Source: a virus
Reading direction: 5' to 3' (one strand)
DNA: 23,140 nt
IMG/VR virus record: IMGVR_UViG_3300029319_000539
Span: 1 to 23,140 of that record
The translations under genes and the position numbers were made by a program. Position 1 is the first letter of the stretch; each line of letters opens with the position of its first letter. Below are positions 14,037 to 20,667 of this stretch, piece by piece. The notes under the pieces were generated by a model. The model did no database searches and was not told the origin of the DNA. It saw nothing but the letters and a program-made list of their open reading frames with translations.

Positions 14037-14445
14037 CGATTGTTTCAAATTCTTTTTGTTCCATTGTATCTACAAGCTCTACCATTGTCTTTATACTTTC
14101 ATCGCTTAAATAATTTACTTTAAGTTTTATAAATTCTATCTTGGCCTCATTGTTTACATCTTTAATATTCTTTGTAAGCATTGTCAGCCACTTTCCTAAA
14201 GTTTTATTTGTAGTCAAGTATATTTCAAACATATTTAGTGCGTGTAATACTGATGAATGGTCTGAGGTTTTTCCATACTTACGAAAGAAGTTTGCTATTT
14301 GTTGTAACTTCATCTTTTCATATTTGTATAGTATAAATACAAGTAGTGATCTTGCTTCTACTACATCAGACTTTCTTGAGTTCTCAAATACATCTACCTT
14401 TGCTATTTTGTTGATTCTGTTTGCTATTCTTAATTGTTTATTCAT
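14029..14445 (-). CDS. DnaA domain-IV-like DNA-binding protein
   Basis: A 138-aa protein whose residues about 30-75 follow the C-terminal DNA-binding domain of DnaA: ARSLLVFILYKYEKMKLQQI, then a helix-turn-helix, then DHSSVLHAL at 62-70, matching the signature DHTTVLHA of DnaA. The AAA+ ATPase part of DnaA is absent, so it cannot act as an initiator alone. It may bind DnaA boxes in the phage or host origin, acting as a recruiter or competitor of host DnaA (inference). It overlaps the exonuclease gene by 4 nt (ATGA). It is the last gene before the terminase genes, so an alternative role as a regulator of the late switch is possible. Confidence 0.65.
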   Translation of the reverse strand: MNKQLRIANRINKIAKVDVFENSRKSDVVEARSLLVFILYKYEKMKLQQIANFFRKYGKTSDHSSVLHALNMFEIYLTTNKTLGKWLTMLTKNIKDVNNEAKIEFIKLKVNYLSDESIKTMVELVDTMEQKEFETIEN

Positions 14446-15209
14446 AATGTTCCTTGTATTATATAATTATCTAAGTCATATCCTTCTATAAAAAACTTCT
14501 CAAATATTTTTAAAGCTTCCATAGTTTTACGTTCTCCTTCTGCATAAAATTCTTTACTACATTCCCATTTACCAATGTCCAAACTACCTTTGTCTATTAC
14601 AAGAAAAATAAAGTCTTTGTAACTAACATTATATAACTTACAATATAAAAAGCATTGTATATCATAAGAATATTTCTTTGCTGAGTATGGGAAACCTTTT
14701 ATGTCAGTTGTTGTTTTTATATCTACAATTCCTCTACTACTTAATACATCAGCCTTGCCTCTAAATGGGTAACCTAGTATTGTATCTATTGCAGGTACTT
14801 CAAATTGGCAGTCTGTTATGAATTTCAAGGCTTGTTCGTTTCTCAAAAAGGCATCAGCTATCTTTTCTGCATTTTCTTTTTCTGTTCTCGTATATACCAA
14901 ACCATATTTTTCTTTTGCTTCTTTATATGCTTTTGTATTTTTGGAAGATACATTTACAAATATTTGTTCTTGGAATTTATCAGGTTCTAATATACTTAGA
15001 TGTACTAATCTACCATCTCTTAATGGCTGTGTTTCTGGACTACCATATTCTGTAACAAACTTATATGTTTTTGGACTTGACAATAATAATTTTAAAGAAG
15101 AGCTGCTTAATACAAGTCTAGCAAGGTCTCCATAATAAAAATTATCATCCACCATTTTTTCTAACAAATCTTTCTTGTTGTATTCGTTTCCGTCTAAAAG
15201 TTGTATCAT
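14442..15209 (-). CDS. PD-(D/E)XK exonuclease, RecE-like (DUF3799 type)
   Basis: A 255-aa protein with motifs of the RecE/exonuclease VIII PDDEXK family: an early LSSSSLKLLLSSPKTYK, GRLVHLSILEP with His70, GYPFRGKADVL with Asp154, GIVDIKTTTD with Asp163 and Lys165, and the QCFLYC (Gln185-Tyr189) QxxxY motif. It would degrade one strand of duplex ends to feed single-strand annealing or recombination, consistent with nearby ssDNA-binding candidates. The start at 15209 overlaps the 83-aa gene by 65 nt; a later ATG at 15155 would reduce this to 11 nt, but the N-terminal LLDGNEYNKKDLLEKMVDDN looks like the family's own opening, so I keep 15209. Confidence 0.78.
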   Translation of the reverse strand: MIQLLDGNEYNKKDLLEKMVDDNFYYGDLARLVLSSSSLKLLLSSPKTYKFVTEYGSPETQPLRDGRLVHLSILEPDKFQEQIFVNVSSKNTKAYKEAKEKYGLVYTRTEKENAEKIADAFLRNEQALKFITDCQFEVPAIDTILGYPFRGKADVLSSRGIVDIKTTTDIKGFPYSAKKYSYDIQCFLYCKLYNVSYKDFIFLVIDKGSLDIGKWECSKEFYAEGERKTMEALKIFEKFFIEGYDLDNYIIQGTL

Positions 15210-15396
15210 TCTCTTGTTTTTTGATTATTATATTTGATTCTAATTTGTTTGTGTACATATACATTACGTTCAAACATTTTATAAAGTTTCCTATTTCTTT
15301 TTTTCTTTGTGGTTCTGCTGATTCAAATGCTTTTGTCATAGCATTACCAATATAGTTGAAAGCTAATTCAAACTTTTGTTTTTCTTTTATATCCAT
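15145..15396 (-). CDS. Hypothetical 83-aa helical protein
   Basis: A highly charged, helical protein (MDIKEKQKFELAFNYIGNAM, then KAFESAEPQRKKEIGNFIKC), with no signal peptide or membrane span. The C-terminus is very basic (RRKRIQQERFVRKNGG) and lies over the first 22 codons of the exonuclease gene, so its last residues may be constrained by the other frame. I do not recognise it. The start overlaps the stop of the 46-aa membrane gene by 10 nt, suggesting coupling. Confidence 0.6.
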   Translation of the reverse strand: MDIKEKQKFELAFNYIGNAMTKAFESAEPQRKKEIGNFIKCLNVMYMYTNKLESNIIIKKQENDTTFRRKRIQQERFVRKNGG

Positions 15397-15527
15397 AGTT
15401 TTAAGATTACATAGCTACCAATAGATATTGTAAATAGTATAAATGCAAATTTTAAGGTCTGGTAGGTAACTTCTTCTTTCTTTGGGTTTCTACCTTGATT
15501 GCTTCGATATTGTCTTTGTTTTTTCAT
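15387..15527 (-). CDS. 46-aa membrane micro-protein
   Basis: A frame from ATG 15527 to TAA 15387. The first 20 residues are basic (MKKQRQYRSNQGRNPKK) and are followed by one membrane span of about 20 residues (FAFILFTISIGSYVILKLWI), ending at the C-terminus. It overlaps the start of the 83-aa gene by 10 nt. This would insert with the basic part inside. Function unknown. The leader contains a GTGAA-TTCAC hairpin (about 15541-15555). Confidence 0.6.
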   Translation of the reverse strand: MKKQRQYRSNQGRNPKKEEVTYQTLKFAFILFTISIGSYVILKLWI

Positions 15528-15566
15528 TCTTGCAATATAGTGAAAATAATTCACATTTGAATATAA

Positions 15567-15980
15567 CTATGATTTATGTACGATACTTGCCATATCTTCT
15601 GTAAGTAAATATACTTTCTTGAGCAACTTCTTTTTTGTCCATAAGGTAGTATCAGGACAATACAATTCTTTTACTTTTGGCATTTCTAAATAGTTTATCC
15701 AATATAAATATGTTCCTTTTGGGTCGCTAACAAAATAAAGTTTGACGATCTCAGAATCCATTTCCATAAGTTTATCATACTTATACTTTTCAAGAAGTTT
15801 GTCTTTATAATATTTATTTCTAAACTTCATTTCCATAACGCACTTATGGCCTTTTGGTGTAAAACCAGATGCGTCATAATGTTCATACTTTCCCTCACTC
15901 CATTTAAGATCCCATCCTTCAAACTCATTAAGGAATGATACTACAGTTTTTTCAAACTTATTTATCGTTTCTATACCCAT
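15567..15980 (-). CDS. Putative PD-(D/E)XK nuclease
   Basis: A 137-aa protein with WDLKWSEGKYEHYDASGFTP followed by KCVMEMKFRNKYY: the candidate site is Asp36 and Glu50-x-Lys52, the spacing expected of a PD-(D/E)XK core. A Tyr/Trp-rich segment (YFVSDPKGTYLYWINY) follows. Such short proteins occur in replication modules of Bacteroidetes phages and are commonly taken for Holliday-junction or VRR-type nucleases, but I see only the core motif. The start overlaps the upstream gene by 23 nt. Confidence 0.6.
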   Translation of the reverse strand: MGIETINKFEKTVVSFLNEFEGWDLKWSEGKYEHYDASGFTPKGHKCVMEMKFRNKYYKDKLLEKYKYDKLMEMDSEIVKLYFVSDPKGTYLYWINYLEMPKVKELYCPDTTLWTKKKLLKKVYLLTEDMASIVHKS

Positions 15981-16191
15981 TGTCGTAAATAGTATTTATA
16001 TCACTAATCCATTGATTCCATTGTCGAGGTGTACAAGAACAAGGTAAATAATAATCGTGTACAAAATACTTAGAATGTATTTTTGCTATTAGTACTTGTT
16101 CCTCTTTGTTTATACTGCTACTATTTACAGACTTGAATACAGTCCATCTGTCGTATTCTTTCTTATTTAGTTTTTTCCATTTTGTCGCCAT
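15958..16191 (-). CDS. Hypothetical 77-aa protein
   Basis: Small soluble protein beginning MATKWKKLNKKEYDRWTVFK, with a CSC motif (YYLPCSCTPRQWNQWISDIN) at about residues 48-66. It is seen by memory in other Bacteroidetes phages without known function. It overlaps both neighbours (29 and 23 nt), consistent with a compact early or middle operon. Confidence 0.6.
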   Translation of the reverse strand: MATKWKKLNKKEYDRWTVFKSVNSSSINKEEQVLIAKIHSKYFVHDYYLPCSCTPRQWNQWISDINTIYDNGYRNDK

Positions 16192-16339
16192 TTCTTGATA
16201 TGTTGTTTAAGTATTCTTTTCTATCATCACATCCACAGTCATCATACCCTAATTTATTTGCTATCCAAGTAGCTATTGCCTTACCTTTTCCAAATGTAAT
16301 GATGTTTATTATATATTCTAATTTGTCTCCTAATCTCAT
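16163..16339 (-). CDS. 58-aa phage protein with C-x-C motif
   Basis: A frame from ATG 16339 to TAA 16163. The product starts MRLGDKLEYIINIITFGKGK, then AIATWIANKLGYDDCGCDDR and KEYLNN. I recall the same small protein (ITFG, then a 'GYDxCGCxxR..YLN' ending) from many Bacteroidetes phages; no function is known to me. It overlaps the downstream gene by 29 nt and starts just after the stop of the GIY-YIG-like gene. Confidence 0.7.
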   Translation of the reverse strand: MRLGDKLEYIINIITFGKGKAIATWIANKLGYDDCGCDDRKEYLNNISRNGDKMEKTK

Positions 16340-16345
16340 ATTATA

Positions 16346-16948
16346 TTATTTTGTAGCTAAATATTTCAAATAGTTATATTGTTTTTCTGTTAGTTTTTTA
16401 TTTGATTGAAAACTTTTTAAACACCATCTTAAAAAATCAATTTCATTGTATGTAGTAAATTTATTGTTACCCAGCATTTGTGATATAAAATTATATTGTT
16501 TTAAAGATAATTTGTAATATGCTTGACCATTCAAATAACTTTTGTTTGAAAATTTTTTAATTTTAGTAAAATTATTGCATCCCTGTATACTTAATTTTTT
16601 TTTTGGTTTTTTTATTTCATAATTGAAAGTATCTAGTTTTTTTTTGATTTGTCTTATCTCTTCTTTTTGTAAATGAAACCACTCAGTATTATTTGGTAAA
16701 AGTTTTTTTGTTGGCTTAAATTTACCAAAAATATAGTGTTTTACATTTTTTGCTTTATATTCTTTTTTTATCTCTAACTCAAAATTATATGTGTTTTCTA
16801 AATATTTTTCATATATAATTTTTAAATCAAAGTCTATATCTTTTTGAAGTGTTTGTTTTCTTTTTTTTACATTATTTGATACGCCAATTTTACAATATTC
16901 AAATTCAAAGGAATCTTTGAAACTCATTATGTATAAATATTTATTCAT
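16346..16948 (-). CDS. GIY-YIG-like protein (T5orf172/MUG113 type)
   Basis: A 200-aa lysine-rich protein. Residues about 4-92 follow a GIY-YIG-type fold: YLYIM (4-8), CKIGVSNNVKKRKQTLQ (19-35) with Lys20 and Arg30, a candidate catalytic Glu57 in NFELEI, and TEWFHL (89-93). The C-terminus contains two related segments, LSLKQYNFISQML and LTEKQYNYLKYLA. The gene is richer in A/T homopolymer runs than its neighbours, which suggests later acquisition; a free-standing homing endonuclease is possible. Its start overlaps the sigma-like gene by 4 nt (ATGA), so it has become part of the operon. DNA cleavage is inferred from fold only. Confidence 0.65.
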   Translation of the reverse strand: MNKYLYIMSFKDSFEFEYCKIGVSNNVKKRKQTLQKDIDFDLKIIYEKYLENTYNFELEIKKEYKAKNVKHYIFGKFKPTKKLLPNNTEWFHLQKEEIRQIKKKLDTFNYEIKKPKKKLSIQGCNNFTKIKKFSNKSYLNGQAYYKLSLKQYNFISQMLGNNKFTTYNEIDFLRWCLKSFQSNKKLTEKQYNYLKYLATK

Positions 16949-17424
16949 AAAAGCTCTTTTAGTTTTGATTTTACTTTGTTGAAAGTATTGTAAAGTGAGT
17001 AATAAGATATATCTGTTTTTCTTGAAAGCTCACTTATGCTTATGCCTTGCTCATCTACTATTTCATATACCTTTCTATCATACCAATATATTTCCTTAAG
17101 TGCATTTTGTATTTTTTCATATACCTCTACATAATTACAAGAATCTTGTTGAGTAATTTCAAGACCATTGAGTTCTACTAAAGTGTATTTCATTTTCTTT
17201 CTAATCAAATCGACATAAAGACCTCTAAGGATTCTAAAACAGTAATAATAATTTATGTCATCTCCATAACTAAAATCAATACCTTTCTTTGTATTTCTTA
17301 TTAGTAGGATGTATAATTCTTGAACAATATCTTCTACCTCTGTATCTTTAAGGCCACCGAAAGACTTAGTTATTTCTAACCATTTGTCGTGTCTATCGTA
17401 TGCCTTTTCTACAGGTGTTTTCAA
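16945..17424 (-). CDS. Phage RNA polymerase sigma-70-like factor
   Basis: A 159-aa protein with a two-domain sigma layout. Residues about 25-80 resemble region 2: EDIVQELYILL, a variable loop, then NYYYCFRILRGLYVDLIRKK. Residues about 105-158 resemble region 4, with a helix-turn-helix at about 128-150 (ISISELSRKTDISYYSLYNT) followed by VKSKLKELL. It overlaps helicase and GIY-YIG genes by 4 nt on both sides. I infer that it could direct host RNA polymerase to the CGATATAT elements found before the structural genes. No -10-binding residues could be tested, and it may instead be a helix-turn-helix regulator of other type. Confidence 0.65.
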   Translation of the reverse strand: MKTPVEKAYDRHDKWLEITKSFGGLKDTEVEDIVQELYILLIRNTKKGIDFSYGDDINYYYCFRILRGLYVDLIRKKMKYTLVELNGLEITQQDSCNYVEVYEKIQNALKEIYWYDRKVYEIVDEQGISISELSRKTDISYYSLYNTFNKVKSKLKELL

Positions 17425-18332
17425 AATGGAAAATTAAGTTGTTCTATTATTGATTTATTTATTATGTCTTTGTCTCCTAACTTATAACCTACATTGTTAG
17501 GTATGCTTTGTAGTAATAAAGGAGAATCGAAAGGTGTAGGTTTTGTTCCTGTATCGTGATCTTTAATTTTTTTTGAGTGCAGCTCTGTATATATCCATCT
17601 TGATTCGTGCTGTGTAAGTCTGTGTATCGTATAGAAGTCATCTGTTCTGTTTCCAAAAACATTACCTCCTTCTACATCACTCATAGCAAGAGGCAAAGGA
17701 TGTCCAGCAAATTCGTGATTAGTTGCATAACGTTTCCTAAATGCTTCAGTAACTGAGTGCATAATTAACCATAGACCTACATTGTATTGTTTCACAAATA
17801 TTCTAAAATCTGTCATACATTCATATAAATACTCATAAGCATTACTATATTTCATCATACCTTTATTCTTTCTTAAGCTGTTTATTGGATCGACAATTAA
17901 GCAGTCAAACTTATATTGAGGATATACAACTTCACATAAAGATAATAAATCTAAGTAATCATAGTTCTTTTCGCAGTCAATAAATTTAAAATGATTAAAT
18001 ATAAATTCTGAATCTTTTTCTAATTCTTCTGATGAAATTTTGTTTATAGGTTTGTAAGATTTGAACTCTAAGAGTTTTCTTATAAGGCCGTAAGGTTCAT
18101 TTTCAGAACTAAATACCAAGAACTTAGTTTTATGTTTCATAGCAAAGAGTAACATAAAATAAAGTATGATAGATGTTTTACCTACGTTTGCGTGTCCTGC
18201 AAAGCAAGTTACATTTCTTTTGAATCTAATAACATTATCTATTTCATCTATCCCTAACTTTGGAGCTTCTTTAAGTAGGCCTTGTCTTATTTTATCTACC
18301 TTATCTAATTCGTCTCCAAAGTTTATTAGCAT
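17421..18332 (-). CDS. DnaB/RecA-like ATPase, putative replicative helicase
   Basis: A 303-aa RecA-fold ATPase with Walker A GHANVGKTS at 46-54, a DnaB-like SSENEP (75-80) holding the catalytic Glu, Walker B FDCLIVDP at 142-149, and LWLIMHS near 187-193. It lacks the N-terminal primase-binding domain of DnaB, so it is the short single-domain kind seen in marine Bacteroidetes phages. It would unwind phage DNA at forks, or act as a RadA/KaiC-like ATPase. No primase is present in the window, so its partner is unknown. It is followed by the sigma-like gene, overlapping by 4 nt. Confidence 0.8.
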   Translation of the reverse strand: MLINFGDELDKVDKIRQGLLKEAPKLGIDEIDNVIRFKRNVTCFAGHANVGKTSIILYFMLLFAMKHKTKFLVFSSENEPYGLIRKLLEFKSYKPINKISSEELEKDSEFIFNHFKFIDCEKNYDYLDLLSLCEVVYPQYKFDCLIVDPINSLRKNKGMMKYSNAYEYLYECMTDFRIFVKQYNVGLWLIMHSVTEAFRKRYATNHEFAGHPLPLAMSDVEGGNVFGNRTDDFYTIHRLTQHESRWIYTELHSKKIKDHDTGTKPTPFDSPLLLQSIPNNVGYKLGDKDIINKSIIEQLNFPF

Positions 18333-18346
18333 TATTTTTTTGTAGT

Positions 18347-18745
18347 TTATAACTCAAAGTGCTGATTATTAGTAACCATTCTTCGGCCTTTTTCATTTAT
18401 AATTGCAACCCTATTTCTAAATGGAGTACAGGTTAGTTTATATTTTTTATCCTTTATTAGATGTTTACTTCTACTTGTACCTAAGTATTTTATATAATCG
18501 CCTCTTTTATATTTATCTAATATTTTTATATAATTTTTATTTTTTTCTGTTTGCAAACTTTCTAATTCAAATTGTAAATGATGTATTGCTTTCTCTAAAC
18601 ATCTATTAGGTGTTTTGTGTTTTCTATATGCTCTAAGTATATAAGTACAAGCAGTTCCAAGATTATAATTAAGGTCAAAGTTTTCTACAACTTCACGAGC
18701 TGTATAACCATTCTTACCATTATAATATTCTGGTGTTTTAGGCAT
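18347..18745 (-). CDS. DUF3310-domain protein with C-terminal extension
   Basis: A 132-aa protein. Residues about 10-62 fit DUF3310: YTAREVVENFDLNYNLGTAC, then YILRAYRKHKTP and CLEKAIHHLQFELESL, the 'N..GNA.KYI.R...K....DL.KA' pattern of the family. Residues about 75-132 look like a small beta domain (KRGDYIKYLGTSRSKHLIK, MVTNNQHFEL), an addition I cannot assign. DUF3310 proteins are common in phage replication modules; the biochemical role is unsettled. The start overlaps the stop of the DUF3127 gene by one base. Confidence 0.7.
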   Translation of the reverse strand: MPKTPEYYNGKNGYTAREVVENFDLNYNLGTACTYILRAYRKHKTPNRCLEKAIHHLQFELESLQTEKNKNYIKILDKYKRGDYIKYLGTSRSKHLIKDKKYKLTCTPFRNRVAIINEKGRRMVTNNQHFEL

Positions 18746-19080
18746 TAGAAAGGTAATGGGTCAGGTTCTACTCTATCAGGTTGTTGATCTTGTAAAGTAA
18801 CAACTTGGTCGTGCTGTATTCTCCATCCCACTATTGTATTGATATATTTGGTAACACCTTCTTTATTAGTCCACTCTCTGCCTCTTATATTAATGTTTAC
18901 TTTTGCTTCATCTCCTACAGAAAAATCATTTAGTAATTCACAGTTTTTTTGTTGAAAAGCTATTTGTATTTTTTGTGGATATTTCTCTTTTGTTTCAAGT
19001 AATATATTTCTGACCTTGAAATCATTACTACCAAATGTTTTTGTTTCTTCTATTTCTTTTATAATTCCTATTAGTTCCAT
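18745..19080 (-). CDS. DUF3127 single-stranded-DNA-binding-like protein
   Basis: A 111-aa protein matching the DUF3127 pattern: MELIGIIKEIEETKTFGSND, then KYPQKIQIAFQQKNCELLND, FSVGDEAKVNINIRGREW and TKYINTIVGWRI. The family, concentrated in Bacteroidetes, is predicted to be OB-fold. The C-terminus is DRVEPDPLPF: an acidic/proline tip ending Pro-Leu-Pro-Phe, similar to the partner-binding tip of bacterial SSB (acidic, then IPF). I infer it is the phage SSB. It ends one base before the next gene starts and begins 1 nt after the 133-aa gene stops. Confidence 0.75.
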   Translation of the reverse strand: MELIGIIKEIEETKTFGSNDFKVRNILLETKEKYPQKIQIAFQQKNCELLNDFSVGDEAKVNINIRGREWTNKEGVTKYINTIVGWRIQHDQVVTLQDQQPDRVEPDPLPF

Positions 19081-19081
19081 A

Positions 19082-19483
19082 TTATTTATCTAAAATTTTA
19101 AAATGTTTGTTTGTATATTCTTCCACATCATTTATGTTGATTTTACCTGCTGCTACCAATTCTATAACACCTTTATATGCAACTTGAAATAATATACTTC
19201 GAGCTGTGCTTAGTCTTGGTTGAGATGAGTAATCTTGTTTTTTTTCAAAGTTATTATACATAGGTTTTTTTATTTGTTGTTCAGCTAACTTTATTTTCCA
19301 TCCGTTTTTTTGTTGTACATAATCGTACTCTATGTAATCTCCCTTTGCTATATTTAATTCACTTGTATAAACTAATCCTGTGTGCTTTGTTGTAGTTACT
19401 TGATATGTATAAATATCATTTTTGTCTCCAAAAGGTTTTCTATCTAATTTGTGTATTTCTTTTATTTCTGCTTTATATTCCAT
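19082..19483 (-). CDS. Hypothetical replication/recombination-associated protein
   Basis: A 133-aa protein. The N-terminal half is beta-rich (TYQVTTTKHTGLVYTSELNI, GDYIEYDYVQQKNGWKIKL), compatible with an OB-fold; a Gln/Lys linker follows; the C-terminal 40 residues are helical (RSILFQVAYKGVIELVAAGK, then VEEYTNKHF). This two-part layout recalls phage single-strand-binding or annealing accessory proteins, but no family is certain. It sits directly upstream of DUF3127 with one base between. Confidence 0.55.
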   Translation of the reverse strand: MEYKAEIKEIHKLDRKPFGDKNDIYTYQVTTTKHTGLVYTSELNIAKGDYIEYDYVQQKNGWKIKLAEQQIKKPMYNNFEKKQDYSSQPRLSTARSILFQVAYKGVIELVAAGKININDVEEYTNKHFKILDK

Positions 19484-19487
19484 TGTT

Positions 19488-19685
19488 TTATTTTAAATGT
19501 TCTTCTAATTGTCTTTCGTTAGTAATTTTGTTTTTATTCATAACTAATCTGACTTTTATTTTTAAGTCTTGATTTTCACTTTTAAGGTCATTATATAAAT
19601 TTATTAAAGTATTTACTTTCTTGCCTAAAAGTTTTATCCTATTGTTTAGTTCGTCTATGTTAGGAGCTGCCATACTTACTATCAT
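19488..19685 (-). CDS. Hypothetical 65-aa coiled-coil protein
   Basis: A short predicted coiled coil from residue 9 to 50 (DELNNRIKLLGKKVNTLINL and on), without cysteines. Two starts are possible: ATG 19685, preceded by GTAAAAATTA, or ATG 19673, which would give MAAPNIDELNN. I favour 19685 for its A-rich leader. It overlaps the upstream gene by 26 nt. No function is visible. Confidence 0.6.
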   Translation of the reverse strand: MIVSMAAPNIDELNNRIKLLGKKVNTLINLYNDLKSENQDLKIKVRLVMNKNKITNERQLEEHLK

Positions 19686-19905
19686 TAATTTTTACATCAA
19701 TAAGAGAATCTATGGTTTGTACCATAACCTCTTTACTTACAAATCCTTTTTTGAATTGCTCTAAAGCCATAATTAAGGTTTTAAGTTGTACTTTATTTAG
19801 ATTGTTAGTCAATAACCATTCTCCTGTTTTATTCCAATGGTTTTGTATAAAAGCTAACTCCTCTTTAATTTCTAATGTATCTTGTGTTTCTTTGTTTATA
19901 TTCAT
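19660..19905 (-). CDS. Hypothetical 81-aa helical protein, first gene of the replication unit
   Basis: I take ATG 19905 as the start (MNINKETQDTLEIKEELAFI), giving 81 aa, because it is preceded by AAAAACAAAACTTATG. A TTG start at 19959 would add 18 residues but lies within the predicted promoter. The protein is all-helical with NHWNKTGEWLLTNNLNKVQL and ALEQFKKGFVSKEVMVQTID. I do not recognise it. As first gene after the NinG terminator, it opens the operon that runs through SSB, helicase and sigma-like genes. Confidence 0.6.
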   Translation of the reverse strand: MNINKETQDTLEIKEELAFIQNHWNKTGEWLLTNNLNKVQLKTLIMALEQFKKGFVSKEVMVQTIDSLIDVKINDSKYGSS

Positions 19906-19928
19906 AAGTTTTGTTTTTAAATGAGAAT

Positions 19929-19960
19929 CTAAATTAATTAAAAAATGTGAATAAAACAAA
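19929..19960 (-). promoter_or_regulatory. Host-type promoter candidate before the replication operon
   Basis: TTTG (19960-19957), a 20-nt gap and TAATTTAG (19936-19929), one mismatch from the Bacteroidetes -7 box TAnnTTTG with the usual -33 TTTG at typical spacing. It lies between the terminator at 19971-20000 and the ATG at 19905, where a new start is needed. Predicted leader about 20 nt. Confidence 0.45.
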
Positions 19961-19970
19961 TCATAATACC

Positions 19971-20000
19971 AAAAAAAAGGGGAAGAAATTAATCCTCCCC
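19971..20000 (-). terminator. Rho-independent terminator after the NinG-like gene
   Basis: Minus-strand stem of 8 bp, GGGGAGGA with UCUUCCCC (one G-U), 6-nt loop, then eight U (19978-19971). A second hairpin, CTTACC/GGTAAG at 20014-20031 followed by a T-rich run, lies between it and the stop codon at 20035, making a tandem pair. Confidence 0.88.
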
Positions 20001-20034
20001 TAAAAACAAAACGCTTACCGAAGGTGGTAAGAAC

Positions 20035-20439
20035 TCACAAAGATAATCTTTTATTCTCTATCTCTAACAATTTTTTATATTTTTCTACCATCTCTTTAAG
20101 ATCACTTATAGAATACTTTATTGTTTTTTTAGATTCGTTATATAGATGTTTAGGGAGGCCTTGTTTCTTTTTTTCTAATGCAAGACTATACACATACTGC
20201 ATACCATATCTATATCTATTGTCATATCTACTCTGTGGCCATACATTGTCCTCGTGCCACCTAGTACTCATTTCTTTACGAGAAATAAAATGTCCTGCAT
20301 CTACTTCGCTATAGTGATATTTTTTACCAGAAGTAATGCAAGTTACATAACCTCTTTTATCTGCATTTTTTTTTCTTATGTATTCTGAGAATATAGTATC
20401 GAGTTTTTTTATAAGACCTTTACGAGATATTTTTCTCAT
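20035..20439 (-). CDS. NinG-like (Rap) recombination protein with degenerate zinc site
   Basis: A 134-aa protein of the lambda NinG family, a nuclease of branched recombination intermediates. The family line is clear: KKLDTIFSEYIRKKNADKRG, YVTCITSGKKYHYSEVDAGH, RWHEDNVWPQSRYDNRY. In NinG a zinc site is built from C..C and PQC..CN; here the four positions are Cys34, Ser37, Ser70 and Asp73, so three of four cysteines are gone, while His50 and the HEDN segment remain. The fold may be kept by other contacts, or activity lost. It overlaps the 75-aa gene by 4 nt (ATGA) and ends at a strong terminator. The C-terminus is helical and basic. Confidence 0.78.
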   Translation of the reverse strand: MRKISRKGLIKKLDTIFSEYIRKKNADKRGYVTCITSGKKYHYSEVDAGHFISRKEMSTRWHEDNVWPQSRYDNRYRYGMQYVYSLALEKKKQGLPKHLYNESKKTIKYSISDLKEMVEKYKKLLEIENKRLSL

Positions 20440-20663
20440 CTGTCCATAGCTTGTAGTAAACTATTACCTAGTCTTTCATCTAATTGCTTAATAGCTCTGT
20501 ATATTATTCTGCTTTGTTTTTTTGCTTCTTGTCTTTCTGTCTTTGTAGAATCTATACCTAAATTACAATATATAGTAGCATCCATTTCAAGAAGTCTATC
20601 TATTTTGTCTCTTATAGATATTGAAGTATAGCCTAGTATTTTTTCTATAACATATTGTATCAT
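20436..20663 (-). CDS. Conserved phage protein, 75 aa, unknown function
   Basis: A helical protein: MIQYVIEKILGYTSISIRDK, then EMDATIYCNLGIDSTKTERQ and KKQSRIIYRAIKQLDERLGN. From memory, this 'MDA..YCNLGIDSTK.E......SR.IYRAIK' pattern recurs in marine Bacteroidetes phages, usually upstream of ninG. No function is known to me. The TATATTTG box lies 4 nt upstream of the ATG. Confidence 0.72.
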   Translation of the reverse strand: MIQYVIEKILGYTSISIRDKIDRLLEMDATIYCNLGIDSTKTERQEAKKQSRIIYRAIKQLDERLGNSLLQAMDR

Positions 20664-20667
20664 ATCA

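Noticed and set aside
14805-15135. Plus-strand frames opposite the exonuclease gene
   Set aside because: Phe/Cys-rich translation is the complement of Lys/Glu codons; no support.
19660-19959. TTG start at 19959 for the first gene of the replication unit
   Set aside because: The TTG lies in the promoter-like TTTG box; ATG 19905 has an A-rich leader.
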